Shown in pieces: positions 34,376-42,314 of a stretch of DNA of 64,000 nt. The DNA is from PALSA-505 sp963699015. Its GTDB lineage: Bacteria > Actinomycetota > Actinomycetes > Streptosporangiales > Streptosporangiaceae. Made by a program: the position numbers and the translations under genes. The DNA lies in contig CAVOSX010000002.1 of the NCBI GenBank assembly GCA_963699015.1, forward strand, positions 930,001 to 994,000. The letters run 5' to 3'. Each line of letters opens with the position of its first letter. Position 1 is the first letter of the stretch. Below the pieces are notes generated by a model. The model saw only the letters and a program-made list of their open reading frames with translations, was not told the origin of the DNA and made no database searches.

Positions 34376-34729
34376 CCGGCGAAGCAGCCTGGCCGATCAC
34401 CGGTGTCCTAGTCCCTCCCCGTCCTGCTCGCAGGCGCCGATTCCTTGTGAGTGGTCGCCGGGTCCAAGGTCAATGCCGGCCCGGGTAAGCCGCCGCGGCC
34501 GGCGCACGAGCCCCGTCCGGGACACGATCAGCTACCGCGACGGCCGGGATCGCGACCGCAGCGAAGATCGAAGATGTCGAACAGCGCGCCCAGGTCGGTC
34601 ATCCCGCCCCCGCGTGGTAACTGCGCAGCGTGGCGAGCAAGGCCTCCGGGTCCGACTTCAGCCACTCACTACCAGCGAAGACGCACCAAACACAACAAAG
34701 TGCTGCTGGAGTACTAAGCCTGTCCGGCG
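34376..34729. other. 354-bp region with no supported gene
   Basis: It contains a 14-base match (34389-34402, CTGGCCGATCACCG) to the end of PPGWWIT repeat copy A, 13 bases after the Kelch-like stop, so it may be a remnant copy F. The rest is low-confidence: frames on both strands lack RBS and family patterns. The last 60 bases are A-rich (CACCAAACACAACAAAG) and lie downstream of the HNH gene. Confidence 0.4.
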
Positions 34730-35094
34730 TCACCAGATGCGTGATCGCCGTCTCGGTGGGCCGCCGTCGTCTCGCATCTTGTTGCCGCGGATCGCTGCCT
34801 CGGACAGATTGCACTTGGCATGCTCGGGACCTGTCCACGCCGTCCTGGCTGGCGTGTGGCCGAGGTGCCATTCACTGCCTGGCTTGATCCACCTGCTCGG
34901 CTCGAGGCATACGACGGCGTGGCACTGGACGAGGCCGGCTTCGACCTGCGGCTTCCACCAGGCGCGCAGCCTGGCGTGCGGGTAGCCGTAGCCTCGTGCG
35001 GTTCCGCTGGCTTGGGACGCGGCTTGCGCGGCCGTCGCCTGCGCCGCGGGTAGAAGCTGACCACGTTGTCCTGGTCGCCGGCGCTGCCGGTCAT
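34730..35094 (-). CDS. HNH endonuclease-like protein, frameshifted
   Basis: The N-terminal frame reads MTGSAGDQDNVVSFYPRRRRRPRKPRPK. Near 35010 the sense continues in another frame: SGTARGYGYPHARLRAWWKP, VQCHAVVCLEPS, WHLGHTPARTAWTGPEHAKCNLSEAAIRGNK, ending at TGA 34732. RGYGxxH..LR, GHT..R..WTGPEHA.CN is the pattern of small actinophage HNH nucleases, which cut DNA during packaging or spread mobile DNA. The usual Asp after HT is Ala here. One-base indel, or decay. Part of the island's phage-type content. Confidence 0.6.
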
Positions 35095-35151
35095 AGCTCC
35101 ATTGTCGCGGAGATGCGGCTTACCAGTGGCCACCGGCGCACCGGCAGCCGG

Positions 35152-35607
35152 TCAGCCCTGATTCCAGGCCGGGACCGTCGCTCCCCGCGCGTAGTCAAAC
35201 GAGTAGGCGAGCTGCTTCGTCTTCCCCTTCGCGTTGACGTACTGGTAGATCAGGTGCGAGAAGTACAGCGTGCCCTTGTGAGTCCGCGGCGCGTCAGCCC
35301 AGACGGTCACGGCATGCACGTTCGGCGGGCACGAGTACGTCGGAGTGCACCACCACAGGTCCAGCTTTCCCGTCGCCTTGCCGCTCGCGGTTGTCCACCG
35401 TGACCAGCTGAGCTTGTGGGCGTATGGCGAGCCGCCCTGGCCGATGTAGATGTGAACGGGCTGCGTCACCATCCCCGACCAGCCGGTGACGTTAAACGCC
35501 TGGATCACCGGCAGCGTCGCCGCCGAGGCGGACGGCGCGGTCAGGCCCAGGGCAAGCAGCGGAGTGACGGCCAGCCCGGTCAGCCAGCGCAGAATCCTCG
35601 CAACCAA
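35152..35607 (-). CDS. Small secreted protein of unknown function
   Basis: A 151-aa protein with signal peptide MVARILRWLTGLAVTPLLALGLTAPSASA, cut before ATLPVIQ. The mature part carries WCTPTYSCPPN (likely disulphide) and beta/aromatic patterns (LSWSRWTTASGKATGKLDLW, VWADAPRTHKGTLYFSHLIYQYV). I recall similar short secreted proteins in Streptomyces but no function. It is convergent with nothing and lies 57 bases from the HNH gene on the same strand. Confidence 0.62.
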   Translation of the reverse strand: MVARILRWLTGLAVTPLLALGLTAPSASAATLPVIQAFNVTGWSGMVTQPVHIYIGQGGSPYAHKLSWSRWTTASGKATGKLDLWWCTPTYSCPPNVHAVTVWADAPRTHKGTLYFSHLIYQYVNAKGKTKQLAYSFDYARGATVPAWNQG

Positions 35608-35770
35608 CAGTGGTCCCCCCGATCAGACAGCAAGGCGGCCAGCCTCGTGGCCGGCGCCGAGATGTAGACGCGCAGCGCTGCAGCGAAGTTGACCAGGTGA
35701 AGGCACGATTAGCGGATCATCAACACGGTCCATCTGGTCATCTATCTCTTTGGTGCCGTCGGTGCTGTCG

Positions 35771-36280
35771 CTATGCGAGCCGTGGAGGCCAGCCAGGTTC
35801 CGGGATGACATGGTCACTCCACAGGCTGAGAATCCGCCAGCCGTCAACCGTCTGGCGGACAAGCACGTTCTGTCCTTCCGTGAAGCCGCCGGGCGGGATG
35901 CCGCCTTCCGGTGCGACAGTCGGCACGAGGAACACGAGGTCAACATCGTCAGTTACCCGTTGGCGGTTCAGCGGGATAGGCCACTGGTGGAGGTCTCCCA
36001 TGGAAGCCAGGACCCGGAGCTGGCCCTGCTCGAACGGAGCCCAGACTGGATGATCCGGCTGTGATGAGCAGAATGCGGCGACTACCTCATCCGGGTCGAA
36101 CCCCTCCTCGCGAACTTCGTCGCGTATCGGGTACAGCCATTGCTGTGCCCAGCACTGCCGGAGCGTGCCATCGACAAGCGGCCATGCGCCGCGCAGGTTC
36201 TTCTCGCCCCATACCAGGCGGGTGAACCTGCGCACCGTGTCGAGAGCTTCGTCAGGGATCGGCTCCGGGTCGTCTTCCAT
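35771..36280 (-). CDS. Hypothetical cytoplasmic protein
   Basis: A 169-aa acidic protein, Trp-rich (AQQWLYPIRDEVREEGF, WAPFEQGQLRVLASMGDLHQWPIPLNR, DGWRILSLWSDHVIPEPGWPP). The overall pattern of helix-rich N-terminus then strands resembles NTF2/SnoaL-like folds, but I see no diagnostic residue. GAGGAG lies 9 bases before the ATG. Island gene of unknown role. Confidence 0.6.
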   Translation of the reverse strand: MEDDPEPIPDEALDTVRRFTRLVWGEKNLRGAWPLVDGTLRQCWAQQWLYPIRDEVREEGFDPDEVVAAFCSSQPDHPVWAPFEQGQLRVLASMGDLHQWPIPLNRQRVTDDVDLVFLVPTVAPEGGIPPGGFTEGQNVLVRQTVDGWRILSLWSDHVIPEPGWPPRLA

Positions 36281-36347
36281 CGTGCGATACTCCTCGTGTG
36301 TGTGGCGGCCACCCGGCCATTGTGACCGGGTGGCCGCTCGGTTTTTG

Positions 36348-36599
36348 CTAGTCCTCGAAGTACGGGTCGGTCCTGCGGGTCAGCAGGAACGCCACCGCCT
36401 GCGGGCCGAACAGCGGCTTGGGCGCATGCATGATCCTGCGGCGGTTGCAGATCTTCATCACGCGCCGGTCGATCGCCTTGACGGTCTTGCCCTGCAGTAC
36501 CGCCAGCTCGGCCACGGTCACGTCGCGGACGCCTTCGGCGAGTGCCCGGCGGACGGTGCGGCGCGGCCTGCGCGCGGCAGCCTTCGGCTGGTGGCTCAT
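36348..36599 (-). CDS. Small basic protein with a possible helix-turn-helix
   Basis: An 83-aa Arg/Lys-rich protein: VTVAELAVLQGKTVKAIDRRVMKICNRRRI has the spacing of a helix-turn-helix, followed by LFGPQAVAFLLTRRTDPYFED. GGAGG lies 4 bases before the ATG. Its position beside the recombinase remnant would suit an excisionase or element regulator (inference). Its first codons overlap a 16-base stretch (36586-36601) similar at 14 positions to the PPGWWIT core. Confidence 0.55.
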   Translation of the reverse strand: MSHQPKAAARRPRRTVRRALAEGVRDVTVAELAVLQGKTVKAIDRRVMKICNRRRIMHAPKPLFGPQAVAFLLTRRTDPYFED

Positions 36600-36619
36600 C
36601 GTGCCTCCAGCAGGCAGCT

Positions 36620-37159
36620 GCTGATCCCGGCGAGATTGACTTCCTGCGCCGCCAGGTCAAGCGGCTCGCCGGTCGGCTGTGGTTCGCGCTGCCCAAGGGC
36701 GGCAGAGAGCGCGACATCCCGCTTCCTGCCGGGGTGTCGCTGGCCCTGGCCGCGCACATCGAGGCGTACCCGCCCGCCGCGGTGACGCTGCCGTGGAACG
36801 AGCCGGGCAGCAGCCGGCACGGCCAGCCGGTCACCGCGCCCCTGCTGTTCACCAGCAGGCAGGGCGCCGCGCTGAACAACCCGACTTTCACCTCGGCCGC
36901 GTGGCAGCCTGCGTGCGCCACGGCAGGCATCACCGGCGGGACGCACCAACTGCGGCATTACTACGCCAGCGTGCTGCTGGCCGGCGGCGTGGACGTGAAA
37001 GCGCTCAGCGAGTACCTCGGCCACCACGACCCGGCGATCACGCTCCGTGTCTACAGCCACCTGATGCCTTCGGCTGAGGGCCGCGCGCTGCGGCCGGTCG
37101 AGGCGGCTTTCGCTGAGGCTGACGGCCCTGGCACGGCACAGGAGGGCAGCCTGCGGTGA
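36620..37159 (+). pseudogene. Tyrosine recombinase (integrase), N-terminally deleted
   Basis: Only the catalytic half remains, joining at ADPGEIDFLRRQVKRLAG. Lys in PKGGRERDIPLP, then HQLRHYYASVLLAGGVDVKALSEYLGHHDPAITLRVYSHL supplies HxxR, the second His and the Tyr nucleophile. The first catalytic Arg, the core-binding domain and the start are missing; the frame upstream is antisense to the small basic gene. It cannot be active alone. It ends 18 bp from the candidate right attachment site, the usual place for an element integrase. Confidence 0.8.
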
Positions 37160-37177
37160 TGACCTGCGCCTGCGTGG

Positions 37178-37188
37178 CTAGTTGCTGT
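37178..37188. repeat. Candidate right attachment site
   Basis: CTAGTTGCTGT, identical to 25396-25406. It encodes the last residues and stop of the PPOX-class gene on the minus strand, and is 18 bp from the recombinase stop. Confidence 0.55.
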
Positions 37189-37615
37189 ACGCCCGGCCCG
37201 GCTCGATGAGCACGACGGCGCGCCGCTGCCCGGCCATCACCCGGTCGTACTCGGCCCAGTCGTCGTGCTCGCCGCCGGCCGCGCTGAATACCGCGCGCCG
37301 CAGCAGCCGCAGCCCTTCGGCGTCCAGCCAGGGCCGGGGATCGTCGGGACCGGCCAGCTCGGCGCGCCCCTCCACGGCGGCCCATTGCCAGCCGTTCCTG
37401 AAGGTCACCGTCACCTGCGGCCGGACCCGGAGATTAGCCAGCTTCACCGGCCCGTAGGTGACGAAGGCCAGTACCGGCCGGCCCGTGGCCGGATGCGGCA
37501 GCACGCCCGCGTTCACCACCGAGGACTGGATCGTGCTGTCGGCTCGTAGCGTCGATACCACAGCCAGGCCCCGCTCGTCACGGGCGAGCGCGGCGGCTTC
37601 GTTCAGGGTCGTCAT
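37178..37615 (-). CDS. PPOX-class F420-dependent oxidoreductase (TIGR03618-like)
   Basis: A 145-aa split-barrel flavin/deazaflavin enzyme of the pyridoxamine-phosphate-oxidase fold. RGLAVVSTLRADSTIQSSVVNAGVLPHPATGRPVLAFVT gives the first strands; KLANLRVRPQVTVTFRNGWQWAAVEGRAEL gives the cofactor-binding region. Such proteins reduce small substrates with F420H2. It is divergent from the acyl-CoA dehydrogenase relative. Its 3' end is the presumed target of the neighbouring island, which now separates it from the LLM gene. Confidence 0.85.
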   Translation of the reverse strand: MTTLNEAAALARDERGLAVVSTLRADSTIQSSVVNAGVLPHPATGRPVLAFVTYGPVKLANLRVRPQVTVTFRNGWQWAAVEGRAELAGPDDPRPWLDAEGLRLLRRAVFSAAGGEHDDWAEYDRVMAGQRRAVVLIEPGRAYSN

Positions 37616-37745
37616 CGGTATTCCTCACTGATCGGCCACACTGGTGCGATGGGTTTCTGCCAGGACCAGAATGTCCCGCGCATGACCAAAGTCGCACTGG
37701 GCAGCGGTGAGTTCGCGCGCATCCGGCCGCCGGGCAGGTGATCGC

Positions 37746-38774
37746 GTGACAGTCGCAGAGCCGGCCCCCGGCCGCCAGCGCGGATGGCTGGAGCGGGCCA
37801 GGGAGATAGCCGACACCGTGCTGTTCCCGGCCGCACTGGACGTGGACGGCGGCCAGCGGGTGCCGTCCGTGAATCTCGACCTCCTGGCCGCGGAAGGCTT
37901 CTACGGGCTGGCCGTCCCGGCCGAGGCGGGCGGGGCCGGGATCGACTATCCGGCCATCTGCCTGATCGCGGAGGCGTTCGCCAGCGGCTGCCTGACGACC
38001 GCGCTGGTATGGATACAGCACCAGGGCGCGGTCCGGCGGGTAGCCGGCGGCCCGGCCGGGCTGCGCGAGTCACGCCTGGGCCCGCTGGGCCGGGGCGAGC
38101 GCCGGGCCGGGGTGGCGCTGGGCGGCACCCTGCCCGGGCCGCCCCGACTGCGTGCGCGCCGGGTATCCGGCGGCTACCTGCTCGACGGCCAGTCCCCGTG
38201 GGTGACCGGCTGGGGCATGATCGACACGCTGGTGGCAGCCGCGCGGGACGAGCAGGATGCCCTGGTCTGGAGCCTGACCGACGTGGCCGACAGTGCCACG
38301 CTGAGCGTGCAGCCGCTGCGCATGGCGGCGGTCTCGGCCAGCGGCACGGTGACGGCCAGGTTCGCCAAGCACTTCGTGCCGGGCCCGCAGGTGCTGGGCC
38401 GGCAGCCGTTCGCCGAGTTCGGCCCGCAGGACGCGGCCGGCCTGCGGCTGAACGGGTCCCTCGCGCTGGGCGTGCTCAGCCGCTGCCGGGCGCTGCTCGG
38501 GCCGACCGGGCTGGATCAGCAGGCCGAGGCCTGCCGCACCGGCCTGGACGAGGCTGCGCCGCAGCAGCTGCCGGCGGCCCGCGCCGCCGCGGCCGAGCTG
38601 GCCATGCGGGCCGCCACCGCGCTCCTGGTCCAGGTGGGAAGCCGGGGCATCCTTCTTGATCAGCACGCTCAGCGGCTGGTCAGGGAAGCGATGTTCCTGC
38701 TGGTGTTCGGGTCCAGGCCTGCGATCAAGGCCGAGCTGCTGGCCCGGCTGCTTGCGGCGGCCACCGCCGGCTGA
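37746..38774 (+). CDS. Acyl-CoA dehydrogenase-like flavoprotein
   Basis: A 342-aa protein, shorter than the usual 380. The N-terminal helical region is LAAEGFYGLAVPAEAGGAGIDYPAICLIAEAFASGC, the middle beta domain RARRVSGGYLLDGQSPWVTGWGMIDTLVAAARD, and the C-terminal helices end in HAQRLVREAMFLLVFGSRPAIKAELLARL. The catalytic Glu position at the C-terminus is not obvious, so it may act on an unusual substrate or have lost dehydrogenase activity. The GTG start is chosen as the first one after the divergent promoter region. Confidence 0.8.
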   Translation: MTVAEPAPGRQRGWLERAREIADTVLFPAALDVDGGQRVPSVNLDLLAAEGFYGLAVPAEAGGAGIDYPAICLIAEAFASGCLTTALVWIQHQGAVRRVAGGPAGLRESRLGPLGRGERRAGVALGGTLPGPPRLRARRVSGGYLLDGQSPWVTGWGMIDTLVAAARDEQDALVWSLTDVADSATLSVQPLRMAAVSASGTVTARFAKHFVPGPQVLGRQPFAEFGPQDAAGLRLNGSLALGVLSRCRALLGPTGLDQQAEACRTGLDEAAPQQLPAARAAAAELAMRAATALLVQVGSRGILLDQHAQRLVREAMFLLVFGSRPAIKAELLARLLAAATAG

Positions 38775-38801
38775 CCGCCGGCGGCACCGGCCGCGAGGCG
38801 T

Positions 38802-39596
38802 TCAGAAGATCCCGCGCAGCAGGCCTCCGTCGATGGCGACCGTGAGGCCGGTCAGGTAGGAGGCCGGAGCCGAGCAGAGGAACGCCACCAGATGACCTAC
38901 GTCTGAGGGCTCGCCGACCCGGCCCAGCGGGATGTCCTTAGCCATCTCGGCCTGGACCAGGTCATCCACGTCGGCGCCGGCCTGCCGGGCCGTCTCGGCG
39001 AACAGGTCGCGCAGCCGGTCGGTGAGAATCCGCCCGGGCAGCACGTTGTGCACGGTGATCTGGTCGGGAGCCAGCTCGCCTGCGAGCGTCCTGGCCAGGC
39101 CGGCCACGCTGGCGCGCAGGCTGTTGGACAGCATCAGCCCGGGCAGCGGCTCTTTCACCGAGGTCGACGCCACGTTGATGATGCGGCCGCGGCCGCTGGC
39201 CCGCAGGTACGGCAGCGCGGCGCGCACCATCCGGACCACGCTGAGCAGCAGCAGGTCGAACGCCCGTTGCCAGGCCGCGTCGTCGAGATCGGCGAACGTG
39301 CCGAACGGCGGCCCGCCGCTGTTGTTCACCAGGATGTCCAGGCCGCCGAAACGCTGCGCCGCGATGCTCACCAGATGGGCGGCGGCGCCGGGGTCGGTCA
39401 CATCGGCCGCTACCCCGACAACCTCGGCGCCGTGCGCCGCGCCGATCTCCCGTGCCGCGCGGTCGATCGCGTCCTGGTTCCTGGATGAGATCACCACCCG
39501 CGCTCCCTCGGCGGCGAGCGCCTCGGCGATGGCCCGGCCTATACCGCGGCTGGCCGCGTTGACCAGCGCGATCCGCCCCTGCAACTGATAATCCAC
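38802..39596 (-). CDS. SDR-family oxidoreductase lacking the usual YxxxK
   Basis: A 264-aa Rossmann enzyme. The cofactor motif is ALVNAASRGIGRAIAEALA (NAASRGIG instead of TGxxxGIG), NNSGGP replaces NNAG, and the substrate region is IINVASTSVKEPLPGLMLSNSLRASVAG. Where Tyr and Lys are expected, Asn and Arg are found (SNSLR). This variant occurs in a known subgroup of FabG-like proteins whose mechanism is unclear. The end TGLTVAIDGGLLRG is normal. It converges with the dehydrogenase relative. Confidence 0.85.
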   Translation of the reverse strand: MDYQLQGRIALVNAASRGIGRAIAEALAAEGARVVISSRNQDAIDRAAREIGAAHGAEVVGVAADVTDPGAAAHLVSIAAQRFGGLDILVNNSGGPPFGTFADLDDAAWQRAFDLLLLSVVRMVRAALPYLRASGRGRIINVASTSVKEPLPGLMLSNSLRASVAGLARTLAGELAPDQITVHNVLPGRILTDRLRDLFAETARQAGADVDDLVQAEMAKDIPLGRVGEPSDVGHLVAFLCSAPASYLTGLTVAIDGGLLRGIF

Positions 39597-39637
39597 CGTG
39601 GCAGTGTAATCACCGGCAGGAGCTGACCAGCGGGCGC

Positions 39638-40117
39638 TCAGCAGATGATAGGGGCGACCTCGATGCCGTGCGACGCGCAGAAGTCCACGTACCTGCGCAG
39701 TTTCGTCTCTGCCGTTTCCACGTAGCTCACCGCGCCGCCGGGACCGAGGTACTGGATCGGCCCGTGCACGGAAAACAGCGTGATCATCTCCTCGTCGCCG
39801 AGGGTCACCAGGGTGTGCACGTCACCGGCCGGCTCGTACACGTAGCTTCCCGGCCGCGCGACCCAGTCGTGCTCCAGGTAGCGCCACCGGCCGCCGACCA
39901 CCCACGCCTCGACCGGGGCGACGTGCCGGTGCAGGCCGACGGTTCCACCCCCGGTCACCCGGAGCAGGCCGGTCCAGGTGCCGGGGCCGAGCGAGATCCG
40001 CAGCGGCCGGAACCAGACGCCGCTGGCCTGCGGGACCCAGGGAATGTCCTGGGGGTCCAGCAGCAGGTCGCCGGCCGACTGCCGCATGCCCACGGCAATG
40101 ACCTCTTCCATCTTCAT
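39638..40117 (-). CDS. Cupin-domain protein (2,4'-dihydroxyacetophenone dioxygenase-like)
   Basis: A 159-aa single-cupin protein. Metal site: GLHRHVAPVEAWVVGGRWRY (HxH, Glu) and later PAGDVHTLVT (His). DIPWVPQASGVWFRPLRISLGPGTWTGLLRV is typical of acetylacetone/dihydroxyacetophenone-type cupins. An Fe-dependent dioxygenase or ligand-binding role is likely. The start is uncertain among three ATGs within 16 bases; I chose MKMEEVIAVG. It is divergent from the DUF5996 gene. Confidence 0.8.
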   Translation of the reverse strand: MKMEEVIAVGMRQSAGDLLLDPQDIPWVPQASGVWFRPLRISLGPGTWTGLLRVTGGGTVGLHRHVAPVEAWVVGGRWRYLEHDWVARPGSYVYEPAGDVHTLVTLGDEEMITLFSVHGPIQYLGPGGAVSYVETAETKLRRYVDFCASHGIEVAPIIC

Positions 40118-40201
40118 AAGCCACATCCTGGCAGGCGGCCCGGCGCCGCGTTCGCCAGAGCCCACTTCCGCTGGCAGGGCGGGGCTGGCAGGCTGTACAC
40201 G

Positions 40202-41146
40202 ATGAACTCCCGACCAGGCGAGCACGCTGCCGCCACCACATCGCGGCCGTCGTGGCCGGCGCTGCCGCTGGCCGAGTGGCAGGCCACGCGGGACACGCTG
40301 CAGCTGTGGACCCAGGTGGTCGGCAAGGTGCGGATGGCCAACGAGCCGCTGGCCAACCACTGGTGGAATGTCACGCTCTACCTGACCGCGCGCGGCTTCA
40401 CCACCTCGCTCATGCCGCACCCGGCCGGCCCGAGTTTCCAGATCGACTTCGACTTCCGCGGCCACCAGCTCGACATTGTGACCAGCGCCGGAACGGCCCG
40501 CCCGGTGGCCCTGGCCGCGCGGCCGGTGGCCGATTTCTACGCCGAGGTGACCGGGGGCCTGGACGAGCTGGGCGTCGGCACCGAGATCTGGCCGGTGCCG
40601 GTGGAGATCGAGGGCGCCATCCCCTTCCCCGGCGATCGCGTGCACGCGTCCTACGACGGCGACCAGGCCCGGCGGTTCTGGCTGGCCCTGGTGGAGGTCG
40701 AGCGGATCTTCAAGGTCTTCCGTGGCCGGTTCACCGGCAAGGCCAGCCCGGTTCACCTGTTCTGGGGCTCGCTGGACCTGGCGGTGACGCGGTTCTCGGG
40801 ACGGCCCGCGCCGCCGCATCCCGGCCGGCCGCCGCACTGCGGCCCGCAGGTGATGCTCGAGGCGTACTCGCACGAGGTGAGCAGCGCCGGCTACTGGCCG
40901 GGCGGGGAAGGGCAGGGCCTGTTCTACTCTTACGCCTACCCCGAACCCGACGGGTACCGGGAGGCCCCGCTCCGTCCGGCGGACGCGTTCTACAGCGCGG
41001 AGCTTGGCGAGTTCGTGCTGCCCTACGAGGCGGTGACGGCCCAGCAGAATCCGGGACCGTACCTGCTCGAGTTCCTGCAAAGCACCTACGAGGCGGCGGC
41101 CAACTGCGCATCGTGGGACCGCGCGGCGCTGGAGCGCCCCGGCTGA
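40202..41146 (+). CDS. DUF5996 family protein
   Basis: A 314-aa soluble protein. Diagnostic stretches are WPALPLAEWQATRDTLQLWTQVVGKVRMA, HWWNVTLYLTARGFTTSLMPHPAG, HLFWGSLDLAVTRFSGRPAPPHPG and EAYSHEVSSAGYWPGG. The family is common in actinobacteria and proteobacteria and has no assigned function. The many His/Trp/Asp residues could form a metal site. ATG chosen as the first after the divergent region. It lies 70 bases before corA. Confidence 0.8.
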   Translation: MNSRPGEHAAATTSRPSWPALPLAEWQATRDTLQLWTQVVGKVRMANEPLANHWWNVTLYLTARGFTTSLMPHPAGPSFQIDFDFRGHQLDIVTSAGTARPVALAARPVADFYAEVTGGLDELGVGTEIWPVPVEIEGAIPFPGDRVHASYDGDQARRFWLALVEVERIFKVFRGRFTGKASPVHLFWGSLDLAVTRFSGRPAPPHPGRPPHCGPQVMLEAYSHEVSSAGYWPGGEGQGLFYSYAYPEPDGYREAPLRPADAFYSAELGEFVLPYEAVTAQQNPGPYLLEFLQSTYEAAANCASWDRAALERPG

Positions 41147-41216
41147 GCCGGCGCCCGGGAAGCCGGGATAGCACAACAGGCCGGGCTGCCCGGCCTGCGG
41201 CCGGAAAGGAGCCCGC

Positions 41217-42287
41217 ATGACGGGGGAGCAACCGAAGGAGCTACCAAGCATCGGCGGCCCGGAGCCCGCCACGGCGGCCTCGGTGGCGATCTGCGATTCC
41301 ACGCCGACCAACTGCCAGGCCCGGACCCGGCTCTACCGGCAAGGAAACCTGGAGCTTTCCGGCTTCCCGGTGGCCGACATCAGCGACTACCTGCTCGACG
41401 AGTCGTCCGTGATCTGGCTCGACCTGCTGGATCCGGACCGCGACGATCTCAGCGTGCTCAGCAGCGAGTTCGGCCTGCACCCGCTGGCCGTGGAAGACGC
41501 GGTGGAGCCGCACGAGCGGCCCAAGCTGGACCGGTACCGCACCCATCTATTTCTCACCGCTTACGCCGTCTACCTGGACACCGACACCGGGCAGCTGACA
41601 ACGAGCGAGACGTCGGCCTTCATCACCAAACGGGCGCTGATCACCGTGCGCAAGGATGACGGGCTGGACATCGGCTCCGTCCTTCAGTACTGGGACGCCA
41701 ACCCCGACCTGGCCAAGTTCGGCGTCGGCTACCTGCTCTACGGGCTGATCGACAACATCGTGGACGGTCACTTCGCGGCCGTGCAGAGCCTGGATGACGC
41801 GATCGAGAGCCTGGAAGACCAGCTTTTCGCGGACAAGCCCATGGACCGGGTCGTCCAGCGGCGCAGTTTCGAGCTGCGCAAGAGCCTGGTCCTGCTGCGC
41901 CGCGTCGTGCTGCCGATGCGGGAGGTGGTCAATACCCTGCTCCGGCGCGACCTGCAGGTCGTCAGCGATGCGCTGCATCCCTACTACCAGGATGTCTACG
42001 ACCACGTGCTGCGCGTCACCGAGTGGACGGAGAGCCTGCGCGACCTGGTCACGACGATCCTGGAGACGAACCTGACCATCCAGAGCAACCGGCTGAACAC
42101 CATCACGAAGAAGGTCACCGGCTGGGCCGCGATCATAGCCGTGCCCACCTTGATCACCGGCTTCTACGGCATGAACGTCCCCTATCCGGGCTTCGGCAAC
42201 CAGTGGGGATTCGGCTTCTCGATCGGGCTCATCGTCGTCATTGCGGCCGCCCTGTACGTGATCTTCCGGCGCAAGGACTGGATTTAG
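41217..42287 (+). CDS. corA: CorA-family magnesium/cobalt transporter
   Basis: A 356-aa pentameric channel subunit: a long cytoplasmic funnel domain (VIWLDLLDPDRDDLSVL, HPLAVEDAVEPHERPKLDRY), a stalk helix, then two C-terminal membrane helices with the signature YGMNVPYPG (GMN filter) between them and a short RRKDWI tail. AAAGGAG lies 7 bases before the ATG. It mediates Mg2+ uptake. It converges with an LLM gene. Confidence 0.93.
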   Translation: MTGEQPKELPSIGGPEPATAASVAICDSTPTNCQARTRLYRQGNLELSGFPVADISDYLLDESSVIWLDLLDPDRDDLSVLSSEFGLHPLAVEDAVEPHERPKLDRYRTHLFLTAYAVYLDTDTGQLTTSETSAFITKRALITVRKDDGLDIGSVLQYWDANPDLAKFGVGYLLYGLIDNIVDGHFAAVQSLDDAIESLEDQLFADKPMDRVVQRRSFELRKSLVLLRRVVLPMREVVNTLLRRDLQVVSDALHPYYQDVYDHVLRVTEWTESLRDLVTTILETNLTIQSNRLNTITKKVTGWAAIIAVPTLITGFYGMNVPYPGFGNQWGFGFSIGLIVVIAAALYVIFRRKDWI

Positions 42288-42314
42288 CGCGACGGCCGCC
42301 CGGGCCGGCCCGGC

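Larger units (their letters stand above)
25396..37188. mobile_element. Accessory island, candidate integrated element (about 11.8 kb)
   Basis: It is bounded by an 11-bp direct repeat (CTAGTTGCTGT at 25396 and 37178), with a tyrosine recombinase remnant 18 bp inside the right copy. Inside are phage-type coupled small genes, HNH-type nuclease remnants, duplicated secreted-protein modules, short repeats and several unknown genes with more A/T-ending codons than the flanks. Outside, both neighbours are F420-type oxidoreductases on the same strand. The right repeat forms the last codons and stop of the PPOX gene, as expected for integration at a gene 3' end. Confidence 0.6.

Noticed and set aside
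37141..37200. tRNA gene as integration target beside the recombinase
   Set aside because: No cloverleaf or T-loop sequence; the boundary lies in a protein gene end instead.
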